A stretch of DNA of 13,443 nucleotides, from positions 1 to 13,443 of the forward strand of contig JAJFHC010000279.1 in assembly GCA_021775835.1 (NCBI GenBank). The letters are read 5' to 3'. Position numbers and translations under genes: made by a program. Shown here in pieces: positions 1-7,409 of this stretch. The first letter of the stretch is position 1, and each line of letters starts with the position of its first letter. The notes below the pieces were generated by a model that did not search any database, was not told where the DNA came from, and saw nothing but the letters and a program-made list of their open reading frames with translations. The DNA is from Hyphomicrobiales bacterium. GTDB lineage: Bacteria; Pseudomonadota; Alphaproteobacteria; Rhizobiales; JAJFHC01.

Positions 1-212
1 ACAAGACCGTTCCCCGGCCATTTGAGTCGGGGTCCATGGACGAATACCAAGGGCTGCCGCGGCTGGGATTGGATTCCGGATCAAGTCAGGGAAACGGGCC
101 GTAGTAGCGGCGTGTGTCACACTCAATGTCCGAGGAAGGCGAGAAACGAAGAGCCTTCTGCCGTTTCAAAGTGGCAGGAATCGCGCGGATTAAACAAAAA
201 TTGATTTAACGC
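1..212. other. Non-coding region downstream of leuD
   Basis: No convincing gene is seen here. The only open frame of note, 22-204 on the plus strand, has no recognisable protein character. Two weak inverted repeats are present: CCCCG (12-16) with CGGGG (28-32), and GAAGGC (135-140) with GCCTTC (153-158). Neither is followed by a clear T-run, so I do not call a terminator. On the minus strand a T-rich stretch (ATTTTTGTTT) follows the leuD stop, but without a good stem before it. In many alphaproteobacteria leuB lies downstream of leuD, so this may be a leuD-leuB spacer, which is inference. Confidence 0.5.
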
Positions 213-818
213 TCACTGCCAGGAGTGGTTGTCCGCCTGCCGCGCCTCATAGCTGTCGATCGCGTCGGCCTTCTTCATGGTAAGGCCGATATCGTCGAGA
301 CCCTCCAGGAGGCAGTGCTTGCGGAAGGGATCGATGTCGAAATTGATCGTACCGCCATCGGGACCCTTGATTTCCTGGGTCTCGAGATCAACCGTCACCA
401 TGGCGTTGGCACCGCGGCTGGCGTCGTCCATGAGCTTTTCCACGTCTTCAGAGGGCAGGACGATCGGCAGGATCCCGTTCTTGAAGCAGTTGTTGTAGAA
501 AATGTCTGCAAAGCTTGTGGCAATCACGCAGCGGATGCCGAAATCAAGCAGAGCCCAAGGGGCGTGCTCACGGCTCGAGCCGCAGCCAAAATTGTCTCCC
601 GCGACCAGGATCTGGGCATTGCGGTAAGCGGGCTTGTTGAGCACGAAGTCGGGCTTTTCCTCGCCGTCGGTTGTGAAGCGCATCTCATCGAACAGGTTCT
701 GGCCAAGGCCAGTGCGCTTGATGGTCTTGAGAAACTGCTTGGGGATGATCATGTCGGTGTCCACGTTGATCATCGGCAAGGGAGCCGCGACGCCCGTCAG
801 GTTGGTGAACTTGTCCAT
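213..818 (-). CDS. leuD: 3-isopropylmalate dehydratase small subunit LeuD
   Basis: This is the small subunit of isopropylmalate isomerase, the cytoplasmic enzyme that converts 2-isopropylmalate to 3-isopropylmalate in leucine synthesis. It works as a heterodimer with LeuC. At 201 aa it matches the E. coli protein length. Family signatures are visible: [15 protein letters not shown] at residues 17-31, [17 protein letters not shown] at 74-90 (the swivelling-domain loop that contacts substrate) and the C-terminal [14 protein letters not shown] at 167-180. The ATG at 818 has an AGAGGG ribosome site about six bases upstream, in the 10-bp gap after the leuC stop. That spacing implies co-transcription and probably coupled translation with leuC, which fits equal subunit supply. 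Nothing is truncated or odd. Confidence 0.98.
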   Translation of the reverse strand: MDKFTNLTGVAAPLPMINVDTDMIIPKQFLKTIKRTGLGQNLFDEMRFTTDGEEKPDFVLNKPAYRNAQILVAGDNFGCGSSREHAPWALLDFGIRCVIATSFADIFYNNCFKNGILPIVLPSEDVEKLMDDASRGANAMVTVDLETQEIKGPDGGTINFDIDPFRKHCLLEGLDDIGLTMKKADAIDSYEARQADNHSWQ

Positions 819-828
819 GGGTTTCCCT

Positions 829-2241
829 CTAGTTTTGTTTCATCTCGCGCACATCGACGAACCGGCCGGCGATTGCAGCACCTGCCGCCATGGCCGGGCT
901 GACCAGGTGCGTGCGTCCGCCACGTCCCTGACGGCCTTCGAAGTTGCGGTTTGACGTCGAAGCGCAACGCTCTTCCGGTTCGAGTTTGTCGGCGTTCATG
1001 GCAAGGCACATGGAGCATCCCGGTTCGCGCCAGTCGAAGCCGGCTTCAATCAGGATCTTGTCGATGCCTTCGGATTCTGCCTGTTCCTTGACGATGCCGG
1101 ACCCCGGCACGACCATGGCATTGACGCTTTCAGCAACCCGCCGTCCTTGCGCCACGGCAGCAACAGCCCGCAGGTCCTCGATCCGCCCGTTGGTGCACGA
1201 ACCGATGAAGACCCGGTCGACAGCCACATCCGTGATCGGCGTTCCTGCCGTCAGGCCCATATAGGCCAGCGAGCGTTCCATCGCGGCACGCTTGCCTTCA
1301 TCGGCAGCATCGGCAGGATCTGGTACCCGCCCGCCGATCGTGATCACGTCCTCGGGGCTGGTTCCCCAAGTCACGACCGGTGGTAGGTCGGATGCGTTGA
1401 GGACCACTTCCTTGTCAAACATTGCAGTGTCATCTGACCGCAGCGTCTCCCAATAGGCCAGGGCCCGGTCCCAGTCGGCACCCTTGGGCGCCATCGGCGT
1501 GTCCTTGATATAGGCAAACGTCTTTTCGTCGGGCGCGATCAGCCCTGCGCGGGCGCCGCCTTCGATCGACATGTTGCAGACGGTCATCCGGCCTTCCATC
1601 GAAAGCGCGGCTATGGCGTCGCCGGCATATTCCATCACGTGACCTGTTCCACCGGCCGTACCTATCTCACCGATGATCGCCAGGATAATGTCCTTGGCGG
1701 TCACACCCTCGGTCAGAGCTCCATTGACGGAGATCCGCATATTCTTTGCCTTGCGCTGGATCAGCGTCTGGGTGGCAAGCACATGCTCGACTTCTGATGT
1801 GCCGATGCCATGGGCAAGGGCCCCGAAGGCGCCGTGAGTGGAGGTATGGCTATCACCGCACACGATCGTCGTGCCGGGCAGGGTGAAACCCTGTTCCGGT
1901 CCGATGATGTGAACAATTCCCTGGCGGCGGTCGGACGTCTCGAAATAGGGGACACTGAAATCACGACAGTTCTGTTCCAGGGTTTCGACCTGAAGTCTGG
2001 ACTCCGGATCGTCTATACCCATGGCCCGATTCGTCGTCGGAACATTGTGATCGGCAACCGCCATGGTCTTGGACGGCGCACGCACCGTCCTGCCGGTCAT
2101 CCGCAATCCTTCAAACGCCTGAGGACTCGTCACTTCATGGACAAGATGCCGGTCGATATACAGAAGGCAGGTACCGTCCTCCTGAGTGTCGACCACATGG
2201 TCATCCCAAATCTTGTCATAAAGCGTCGTAGGACTCGACAT
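829..2241 (-). CDS. leuC: 3-isopropylmalate dehydratase large subunit LeuC
   Basis: This is the large, catalytic subunit of isopropylmalate isomerase, an aconitase-family [4Fe-4S] enzyme of leucine synthesis. The protein is 470 aa, close to the usual size. The three cluster cysteines are in place: Cys349 in GSCTNGR and Cys409/Cys412 in [11 protein letters not shown]. Substrate-site signatures include [14 protein letters not shown] (127-140). I chose the ATG at 2241 ([13 protein letters not shown]) because a GGGAG ribosome site lies eight bases upstream and homologues start here. The frame stays open to 2298, with another ATG at 2271, but that extension has no family resemblance. The gene lies 93 bp after rplS and 10 bp before leuD. 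I saw no leucine-codon-rich leader peptide or attenuator in front of it. It may be read from upstream ribosomal transcription or from an unseen promoter. Confidence 0.98.
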   Translation of the reverse strand: MSSPTTLYDKIWDDHVVDTQEDGTCLLYIDRHLVHEVTSPQAFEGLRMTGRTVRAPSKTMAVADHNVPTTNRAMGIDDPESRLQVETLEQNCRDFSVPYFETSDRRQGIVHIIGPEQGFTLPGTTIVCGDSHTSTHGAFGALAHGIGTSEVEHVLATQTLIQRKAKNMRISVNGALTEGVTAKDIILAIIGEIGTAGGTGHVMEYAGDAIAALSMEGRMTVCNMSIEGGARAGLIAPDEKTFAYIKDTPMAPKGADWDRALAYWETLRSDDTAMFDKEVVLNASDLPPVVTWGTSPEDVITIGGRVPDPADAADEGKRAAMERSLAYMGLTAGTPITDVAVDRVFIGSCTNGRIEDLRAVAAVAQGRRVAESVNAMVVPGSGIVKEQAESEGIDKILIEAGFDWREPGCSMCLAMNADKLEPEERCASTSNRNFEGRQGRGGRTHLVSPAMAAGAAIAGRFVDVREMKQN

Positions 2242-2334
2242 CGAGCGATCTCCCGCGTTTCGAACCGGCATTGCAGCCGTCTCACAAACTGCCGTCACAC
2301 TTACTTACACAACCGACGGACGGTGGTTTCAGCC

Positions 2335-2727
2335 TCAGGCCTTGGCCTTGGCGTCCTTCTTTGGCCGGTGATCCTGCTTTTCAGCGATACGGGCCGATTT
2401 GCCGCGGCGCTCACGCAGGTAGTAGAGCTTGGCGCGGCGAACACGACCACGGCGCATGACCTTGATCGAGTCGATCGCCGGGCTGTAAACCGGGAACACA
2501 CGCTCCACGCCTTCACCGTAGGATATTTTGCGAACCGTGAAGTTTTCATTCAGGCCCGAACCGGCGCGCGCAATGCAAACGCCCTCGTAGGTCTGAACAC
2601 GCTCGCGCTGTCCTTCCGTAACCTTGACGTTCACCTGCAGCGTGTCGCCCGGTGCAAACGTCGGCACCGGCCGCACTTCCGCAATGGATGCCGCCTGCTC
2701 TTTTTCGATTTCTTCAATTATATTCAT
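2335..2727 (-). CDS. rplS: 50S ribosomal protein L19
   Basis: L19 lies at the 30S-50S interface of the ribosome. The 130-aa product shows the family core: the [15 protein letters not shown] segment (25-39), [18 protein letters not shown] (41-58), [19 protein letters not shown] (61-79) and the basic [19 protein letters not shown] stretch (92-110). A Lys/Ala-rich tail makes it somewhat longer than the 115-aa E. coli protein. The open frame extends to 2811, but the ATG at 2727 ([11 protein letters not shown]) is the family start and has AAAGG eight bases upstream. It follows trmD after a 76-bp gap that holds two hairpins and a small leader ORF whose stop overlaps this start. Those elements could let L19 be made at a different rate from the low-abundance TrmD encoded on the same transcript. 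Confidence 0.98.
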   Translation of the reverse strand: MNIIEEIEKEQAASIAEVRPVPTFAPGDTLQVNVKVTEGQRERVQTYEGVCIARAGSGLNENFTVRKISYGEGVERVFPVYSPAIDSIKVMRRGRVRRAKLYYLRERRGKSARIAEKQDHRPKKDAKAKA

Positions 2728-2771
2728 GGTCCTAGCCTTTCTTGAACCACACCCCAAAACGGGGCCTTCAT
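2724..2771 (-). promoter_or_regulatory. Candidate 15-codon leader ORF overlapping rplS start
   Basis: On the minus strand an ATG at 2771 opens a short frame ([15 protein letters not shown]) whose TGA forms an ATGA overlap with the rplS start codon. An AGGA ribosome-site-like motif lies five bases before its ATG. The frame differs from that of rplS. A CCCC-GTTTT-GGGG hairpin (2752-2764) lies inside it. What is seen is the good ribosome site and the stop/start overlap. That it is translated and couples translation into rplS is inference. No known leader peptide of this sequence is recognised. Confidence 0.3.
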
Positions 2772-2780
2772 TAAAATCCT

Positions 2781-2801
2781 GGGATCTGAAATAGAGATCC
2801 C
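2781..2801 (-). promoter_or_regulatory. Intercistronic hairpin just after the trmD stop
   Basis: A perfect 7-bp inverted repeat, GGGATCT (2781-2787) with AGATCCC (2795-2801), encloses a 7-nt loop. It begins two bases after the trmD stop codon. No U-run follows, so it is not an intrinsic terminator. It directly abuts the AGGA site of the candidate leader ORF. It could protect or process the rplS part of the transcript, or modulate ribosome access. Confidence 0.45.
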
Positions 2802-2803
2802 GC

Positions 2804-3529
2804 TCAATCATTCTCCTCTGTGGAACCGTGCCCGTTTTTATGCACCGTCCACAGATCCGGTCTGCGTGTCCGTGTTAACGCCTCGGCCCGTTCACGCCGC
2901 CAGTCGGCGATCGCACCGTGGTTGCCGGACACAAGAACCGGCGGTATATCGCGCCCCGCCCATGTCTGGGGCCGGGTATAGTGCGGATACTCCAGTAATC
3001 CGCTTTCAAAACTCTCCTCGTCACCGGAGGCCTTTTTTCCCATCACGCCCGGCAACAACCTCACCACCGCATCAATCAGAACCATGGCGGCGATCTCTCC
3101 ACCCGAGAGCACATAATCGCCAATACTGACTTCCTCTACTGACCGTGCGTCGATCACCCTTTGATCAACGCCTTCGAACCGGCCGCAGAGCAAAATTGCA
3201 CCCGGCGTTTCCGTCAGCCCGCGCACCCGTTTCTGCGTCAACGGTCTGCCGCGCGGCGACAAATAGATTACCGGTCGACCATCCATCCCTGCACCCGCCG
3301 CGTCTAGCGATGCATCGATGACATCGGCCCGCATAACCATTCCCGGGCCTCCACCAGAGGGTGTGTCGTCAACCGAGCGGTGTTTATCGCGTGCAAAGTC
3401 GCGAATGTCCACCGTTTCCAGAGACCACGTCCCTGCATCCCTGGCCCTGCCGCATAGACTGGCATCGAGGGGCCCGGGAAACATGTCCGGCAGAATCGTC
3501 AGCACCGAGACCCTCCATCCGGCATTCAT
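2804..3529 (-). CDS. trmD: tRNA (guanine-N1-)-methyltransferase TrmD
   Basis: TrmD is a SPOUT-family enzyme that methylates N1 of G37 in tRNAs using S-adenosylmethionine, preventing +1 frameshifting. The 241-aa protein has the usual length and motifs: the N-terminal [11 protein letters not shown] (11-21), SGGGPGMVM (58-66), the trefoil-knot segments LSPRG (90-94), LCGRFEGVD (114-122) and [10 protein letters not shown] (136-145), and GDEES at 169-173, which carries the conserved catalytic-site aspartate region. Its ATG at 3529 forms an ATGA overlap with the rimM stop, a sign of translational coupling. No separate ribosome site stands out, as expected for a coupled start. It belongs to the classic rpsP-rimM-trmD-rplS cluster. 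Confidence 0.98.
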   Translation of the reverse strand: MNAGWRVSVLTILPDMFPGPLDASLCGRARDAGTWSLETVDIRDFARDKHRSVDDTPSGGGPGMVMRADVIDASLDAAGAGMDGRPVIYLSPRGRPLTQKRVRGLTETPGAILLCGRFEGVDQRVIDARSVEEVSIGDYVLSGGEIAAMVLIDAVVRLLPGVMGKKASGDEESFESGLLEYPHYTRPQTWAGRDIPPVLVSGNHGAIADWRRERAEALTRTRRPDLWTVHKNGHGSTEEND

Positions 3530-4098
3530 TCCGGGCCCGCCTCGGAAACATCGCCTTGTGCAGGTTCCTCTTCATCCTCCATTTCCGGCATCGGCTTCAC
3601 AACAAGCCTTCTGCCGTTCAGATCGATCTCCGGCACGCATTCGCGCGTAAAGGGAACGAGTATTGTATCGCCACCTTCTACCGTTTCGATCTCGACAATG
3701 TCACCGGCTCCGAAATCATGGACGCTGGCAACCGTGCCCATTAACACTCCTACGGCATCAAAACACTCAAGTCCGATCAGGTCCGCATGATACCATTCGT
3801 CTTCTTCTGTCTCCGGCAGAACGTCGCGGTCCACATAGAGCCGCGTTCCTTTCAGGGCTTCGGCCTGATTTCGGTTGCCGACCCCCGACAGCCGCGCCGT
3901 CACCTTGTCTCCCGAAACCCGGACCGCCGACACCTTGAAGCGCTGTAGCCCGTCTTCCGTAGTCACTGGCCCGTAAGACCCGACATCTTCCAGGTCTTGC
4001 GTGAACACCTTGAGCCGGACGTCGCCACGAACCCCGTGAGCCCCTGACACGGCAGCCAGGCAAACCCTCTGCGGTACCTGTGGTCCGTCGGTGCTCAT
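3526..4098 (-). CDS. rimM: Ribosome maturation factor RimM
   Basis: RimM binds S19 in the 30S head and helps late 16S rRNA processing and 30S assembly. The 190-aa protein shows the N-terminal RimM domain with [15 protein letters not shown] (19-33) and [15 protein letters not shown] (81-95). The C-terminal PRC-barrel domain follows, with EWYHADLIG (101-109), [10 protein letters not shown] (130-139) and [13 protein letters not shown] (148-160). An acidic tail of about 20 residues ([18 protein letters not shown]) extends beyond the barrel. The ATG at 4098 has a strong GGGAGG ribosome site in the 20-bp gap after rpsP. Its stop overlaps the trmD start by four bases. Confidence 0.97.
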   Translation of the reverse strand: MSTDGPQVPQRVCLAAVSGAHGVRGDVRLKVFTQDLEDVGSYGPVTTEDGLQRFKVSAVRVSGDKVTARLSGVGNRNQAEALKGTRLYVDRDVLPETEEDEWYHADLIGLECFDAVGVLMGTVASVHDFGAGDIVEIETVEGGDTILVPFTRECVPEIDLNGRRLVVKPMPEMEDEEEPAQGDVSEAGPE

Positions 4099-4118
4099 GG
4101 AACAGCCCCTCCCTGAAT

Positions 4119-4520
4119 TCAGGAAGCGTCGGCCGCAGCCTCTTCACCGCCAGCCGTGGAATCTGCAGCGGCGGCCTTGGCATCTTCTTCCGCCTGAGCG
4201 GCTTCGGCGAGGCGTTCTTGTGCCTTTTTGCCCGGCAGCGCCTTCTTCGGATTGCTGCGTGCCTCGCGTGTCATGATGCCGGCGGCATCGAGAAAGCGCA
4301 GGACGCGGTCTGTCGGGCGCGCACCGTGGCTCATCCAATGTTTGATGCGGTCTTCTTCAAGGGTAACCCGGTTGTCGGCGTCCTTGGGGAGCAGTGGATT
4401 GAAAGTCCCCAGTTTTTCGATGAACCGGCCATCGCGCGGCGAGCGGGAATCCGCAACCACGATGCGATAATAAGGCCGTTTTTTGGCACCACCCCGGGCC
4501 AGTCTGATTTTCAATGCCAT
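4119..4520 (-). CDS. rpsP: 30S ribosomal protein S16
   Basis: S16 binds 16S rRNA early in 30S assembly. The first 80 or so residues are the conserved domain: [20 protein letters not shown] (1-20), [20 protein letters not shown] (21-40) and the [20 protein letters not shown] region (52-71). At 133 aa it is much longer than the 82-aa E. coli S16. The extra part is a low-complexity Lys- then Ala/Glu-rich tail (about 90-133), common in alphaproteobacteria. An AGGAG site lies about ten bases before the ATG. The gene follows ffh after 81 bp containing a hairpin and precedes rimM by 20 bp. Confidence 0.98.
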   Translation of the reverse strand: MALKIRLARGGAKKRPYYRIVVADSRSPRDGRFIEKLGTFNPLLPKDADNRVTLEEDRIKHWMSHGARPTDRVLRFLDAAGIMTREARSNPKKALPGKKAQERLAEAAQAEEDAKAAAADSTAGGEEAAADAS

Positions 4521-4563
4521 GTTAAAGTGTTCTCCTGCTTAGCTTTTTCGTATTGTCCATAGT

Positions 4564-4584
4564 CCGGCACCTTCATGGAGCCGG
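4564..4584 (-). promoter_or_regulatory. Hairpin in the ffh-rpsP gap
   Basis: An inverted repeat pairs CCGGC (4564-4568) with GCCGG (4580-4584) and, after one A/A mismatch, CC (4570-4571) with GG (4577-4578), leaving a 5-nt loop. It starts about 17 bases after the ffh stop codon. No U-run follows it on the minus strand, so termination is unlikely to be strong. A role in separating Ffh output from ribosomal-protein output (processing or stability) is inference. Confidence 0.4.
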
Positions 4585-4601
4585 GAGATTTCGACGTGAT
4601 T

Positions 4602-6095
4602 CTATTTCTTCTTGAACGGGAACTTCGGCATGCCCCCAAGTGGATTGCCGCCCAGACCGGGAAGACCGCCGGGCATTCCCGGACCGCCTAGTCCCGGCAT
4701 GCCGCCCGGAGGCAGACCTGCAGGCAACTCCGGTGGCGCACCGTCTGCCGCCATCTCCGGCATGCCGCCGCCGAACAAACCGGCCAGACCGCCCTTGCGG
4801 CGCCCCAGTTTCTTCATCATGTCCGCCATCTGGCGGTGCATCTTCAGGAGCTTGTTGATCTCCTGCACATTGGTGCCTGAACCTGCCGCTACCCGCTTCT
4901 TGCGTGAGGCATTCAGAAGCTTCGGGTTGCGTCGCTCCTTGCGGGTCATCGAGCTGATGATCGCGGCCTGATGCACGAACACCGAATCGTCCAGATTGGC
5001 ATCGGCAATCTGTTTCTTCATCTTACCGACGCCCGGCAGCATGCCCATCATTCCGCCCATGCCGCCGATCTTCTGCATCTGCTTGAGTTGCTCCGCCAGA
5101 TCTTCCAGGTCGAATTTGCCCTTCTGCATCTTGGCGGCCATCTTGTTGGCCTGTTCGACATCGATCGACTCGGCGGCTTTCTCAACCAGCGAGACCACAT
5201 CGCCCATGCCGAGAATCCGGCTGGCGATCCGATCCGGGTGAAAATCTTCCAGTTCGTCGATTTTCTCGCCGGTGCCCATCAGTTTGATCGGCTTGCCGGT
5301 CACGGCTCGCATGGAAAGGGCCGCACCGCCGCGCCCGTCGCCATCGACACGCGTCAGGACAATGCCCGAGACACCGATCCGTCCATCAAATGACGAGGCG
5401 ACATTGACCGCATCCTGCCCGGTCAGCGCATCGACCACCAGCAGCGTTTCGTGAGGTTTGGCGACATCGCGGATCGACTCGGTTTCTTTCATCAACTCGT
5501 CGTCGATGTGCAACCTGCCAGCGGTATCCAGCATGACCACATCGAACCCGCCAAGCCTGGCGGCCTCCATGGCCCGGCGCGTGATGTCGACCGGCATCTG
5601 GCCGGTCACGACCGGCAGTGTTGCCACATCGATCTGCTCGCCCAGGACCTTCAGTTGTTCCTGCGCTGCCGGCCGCCGGACGTCCAGCGATGCCATCAAC
5701 ACCTTGCGCTTTTCACGGTCTGTCAGCCGTTTGGCTATTTTTGCCGTTGTCGTCGTCTTGCCCGAGCCTTGCAGGCCGACCATCATGATGGCAACCGGCG
5801 CGGGCGCGTTGAGGTCGATGGTTGACGCCTCCGACCCAAGCATTTCCGCGAGCTGGTCGTTGACGATCTTGACCACCATCTGGCCCGGCGTCACCGATTT
5901 GACCACATCCTGCCCGACCGCACGTTCCTTGACCGTGTCGACAAACGACTTAACCACATCGAGCGCCACATCGGCCTCGATCAAGGCCCGTCGGACTTCG
6001 CGCATGGCGGTGTTCACATCGGATTCCGACAGCGCACCGCGCTTGGTCAGGGAATCGAATATGCCACTCAGGCGGTCTGAAAGGGTCTCGAACAT
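4602..6095 (-). CDS. ffh: Signal recognition particle protein Ffh (SRP54)
   Basis: Ffh is the SRP GTPase. With 4.5S RNA it binds signal sequences of nascent membrane proteins and delivers ribosomes to the FtsY receptor. The 497-aa protein shows an N-terminal four-helix N domain (1-95) and a G domain with the P-loop GLQGSGKTTT (107-116), LDVRRPAAQEQL (137-148), DTAGR (190-194), TRVDGD (248-253) and GTGEK (274-278). A methionine-rich M domain follows (about 330-435). The last 60 residues are a Gly/Met/Pro-rich tail with GGMPG and GGLPG-like repeats, ending in KFPFKKK. I chose the ATG at 6095 (MFETLSDRLSGIF), which matches the family; the frame extends to a TTG at 6128 without family support. 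It heads the minus-strand series, behind a promoter at 6247-6276. No 4.5S RNA gene was seen in the window. Confidence 0.98.
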   Translation of the reverse strand: MFETLSDRLSGIFDSLTKRGALSESDVNTAMREVRRALIEADVALDVVKSFVDTVKERAVGQDVVKSVTPGQMVVKIVNDQLAEMLGSEASTIDLNAPAPVAIMMVGLQGSGKTTTTAKIAKRLTDREKRKVLMASLDVRRPAAQEQLKVLGEQIDVATLPVVTGQMPVDITRRAMEAARLGGFDVVMLDTAGRLHIDDELMKETESIRDVAKPHETLLVVDALTGQDAVNVASSFDGRIGVSGIVLTRVDGDGRGGAALSMRAVTGKPIKLMGTGEKIDELEDFHPDRIASRILGMGDVVSLVEKAAESIDVEQANKMAAKMQKGKFDLEDLAEQLKQMQKIGGMGGMMGMLPGVGKMKKQIADANLDDSVFVHQAAIISSMTRKERRNPKLLNASRKKRVAAGSGTNVQEINKLLKMHRQMADMMKKLGRRKGGLAGLFGGGMPEMAADGAPPELPAGLPPGGMPGLGGPGMPGGLPGLGGNPLGGMPKFPFKKK

Positions 6096-6150
6096 GGAGT
6101 GCTTCTGATCTCTTCCAAGGTCAATCAAGTTTTCAGCTCAACGCAAAACG

Positions 6151-6180
6151 CATCCGCGGGCGAAAACTCGCTGGCGGATG
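6151..6180 (-). promoter_or_regulatory. Strong hairpin in the ffh leader
   Basis: CATCCGC (6151-6157) pairs with GCGGATG (6174-6180). Inside, GCGA (6160-6163) pairs with TCGC (6168-6171), separated by a 2x2 internal loop and closed by a 4-nt loop. If transcription starts from the promoter at 6247-6276, this lies in the ffh 5' leader, about 55 nt before the start codon. On the minus strand CGTTTTG follows, a broken T-run, so partial attenuation is possible but not shown. Confidence 0.5.
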
Positions 6181-6246
6181 TTAACCCCCATGGCTCGATG
6201 GCCTGGCGGCGGCAAGACGGTCGGCGTCCTTGCTGAATTGAGATGT

Positions 6247-6276
6247 GTAATAGGCAAAAAGGCAGGGGCCTGTCAA
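6247..6276 (-). promoter_or_regulatory. Sigma70-like promoter for the ffh-rpsP operon
   Basis: On the minus strand a perfect TTGACA -35 box (6271-6276) is followed, after an 18-bp spacer, by TATTAC as -10 box (6247-6252; four of six consensus bases). Transcription would start near 6240, giving ffh a leader of about 145 nt. It is the best promoter-like match I found by eye in this intergenic region. Activity is inferred. Confidence 0.5.
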
Positions 6277-6428
6277 TAGAACGCTTGGCAGACCTTTGAT
6301 CGAGAACAGGAACGAGCCCGGGAGAGGCGCCACCAACACACACGTATCACGGGGCTGCATGGGGCATTGTGTGTTGCCTGACTTTCTGATCACAATACCG
6401 TAACAGATAAGAGCAAGCGTGAGTTAGG

Positions 6429-7391
6429 ATGACGGAAGCCTCAACATTTTCGAGCGCGGCCTATGGTGGTCCGGGCTGGGTGCCGCGCGCAGGCAACCAT
6501 GCCGGCGAAATGGGAAGCCTCTGGCAAGGCGGTATCGACAGCGAGTGGCGCCGGTTGCGCTCGGTCCTGTTGCGCCGGCCCGGTCCCGAGATCGTCGTGG
6601 ACGACCCTAACGCGGCACAGCAGTTGCAGGCCCTAGATCTTGGACGGGCGCAGGCAGAACACGATCAACTGACCCAAGCGTATGATCAGTCCGGTATTGA
6701 CGTGATCGCGACACCGGACACGCTGGCGCCGACGCCGAACCGCATGTTTTGCGCCGATCTTTTTGTCATGACGCCCCAGGGAGCCGTGTTGGCACGCCCC
6801 GCCTCGGCAGTACGCGCCGGCGAAGAGGTCGCCACCGCTCAAGCGCTTGCCGTGGCCGGTGTGCCCATCCTGCGAACCTTGTCGGGGACAGCGACCTTTG
6901 AAGGTGCTGATCTGCTCTGGCTGGACGCGGAGACTGCCTTGATTGGCCGTGGCCATCGAACCAATCAGCAGGCGATTGACCAGATTTCAGCCCTCTGCTC
7001 AGAGATTGGCGTCAATCTCGTGGCCGTCGACATGCCTTATGGGACGATGCATTTGATGGGGATGCTCAGAATTGTAGACGAAAACCTCGCCATCGCCTGG
7101 CCCCGCCGCACACCGCATGCAGCTGTCGCCCTTTTGCGAGACCGTGGCTACCAGGTGGAATTTCTGCCCGACGGCGACGCGGCGCAGAACAACCGGGCTA
7201 TGAATTTTGTCACCCTCGCCCCGCGCAGGATCCTCATGCCGGGCGGCAACGATTCGACACGGACCTGGTACGAGTCGCTTGCTATCGAAGTCCTGGAAAC
7301 GCCCATGTTTGAGCTCAGGAAAGCAGCGGGCGCCGTCGGTTGCCTAACCGGCATCGTTGCCCGGGAAATGGCGTCCCACGCTGAACGCTAA
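6429..7391 (+). CDS. Dimethylarginine dimethylaminohydrolase/amidinotransferase-family protein
   Basis: This is a member of the guanidino-group-modifying superfamily (DDAH, arginine deiminase, amidinotransferases), 320 aa and probably cytoplasmic. Motifs appear in the family order: LRRPGPE (48-54), PNRMFCADLFV (103-113), FEGAD (157-161), IGRGHRTNQQAID (172-184), MHLMGMLRI (207-215), NFVTLAPRRILMPGG (259-273) and the C-terminal ELRKAAGAVGCLTGIV (295-310). The likely catalytic residues are Cys305, His208 and Glu158/Asp161. The HRTNQ segment and C-terminal Cys context fit DDAH, which turns N,N-dimethylarginine into citrulline and dimethylamine, better than classic arginine deiminase. Arginine or another guanidino compound remains possible. 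The ATG at 6429 lacks a well-spaced ribosome site (TTAGG abuts it). It is divergent from ffh and convergent with the small gene at 7410-7793, only 18 bp apart. Confidence 0.85.
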   Translation: MTEASTFSSAAYGGPGWVPRAGNHAGEMGSLWQGGIDSEWRRLRSVLLRRPGPEIVVDDPNAAQQLQALDLGRAQAEHDQLTQAYDQSGIDVIATPDTLAPTPNRMFCADLFVMTPQGAVLARPASAVRAGEEVATAQALAVAGVPILRTLSGTATFEGADLLWLDAETALIGRGHRTNQQAIDQISALCSEIGVNLVAVDMPYGTMHLMGMLRIVDENLAIAWPRRTPHAAVALLRDRGYQVEFLPDGDAAQNNRAMNFVTLAPRRILMPGGNDSTRTWYESLAIEVLETPMFELRKAAGAVGCLTGIVAREMASHAER

Positions 7392-7409
7392 CCGCGTCGG
7401 GGGATTGCT

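Larger units (their letters stand above)
6096..6428. other. Divergent intergenic region between ffh and the DDAH-family gene
   Basis: This 333-bp stretch has no convincing gene; short minus-strand frames here look like chance. It holds the ffh promoter (6247-6276), a strong hairpin in the ffh leader (6151-6180) and the upstream region of the plus-strand gene at 6429. On that side ATTGTG (6366-6371) and CACAAT (6391-6396) form a 6-bp inverted repeat. A weak promoter, TTGTGT-18-CACAAT, overlaps it, but I do not call it. Confidence 0.6.

Noticed and set aside
22..204. 60-codon plus-strand frame downstream of leuD
   Set aside because: No ribosome site, family pattern or domain-like composition was seen.
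225..902. 225-codon plus-strand open frame
   Set aside because: It is antisense to leuD, which has full family motifs.
2242..2334. Leucine leader peptide or attenuator before leuC
   Set aside because: No short frame rich in leucine codons and no terminator-like stem with T-run was seen.
1810..2745. 311-codon plus-strand open frame
   Set aside because: It lies antisense across leuC and rplS, shows no protein family pattern, and reflects codon bias of the genes on the other strand.
4511..4576. 21-codon frame overlapping the rpsP start, beginning in the loop of the ffh-rpsP hairpin
   Set aside because: It resembles the rplS leader ORF in position, but has no ribosome site and its stop lies inside rpsP.
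6096..6428. 4.5S SRP RNA gene near ffh
   Set aside because: The conserved GGAAGGAAGCAGC-type loop sequence is absent here.
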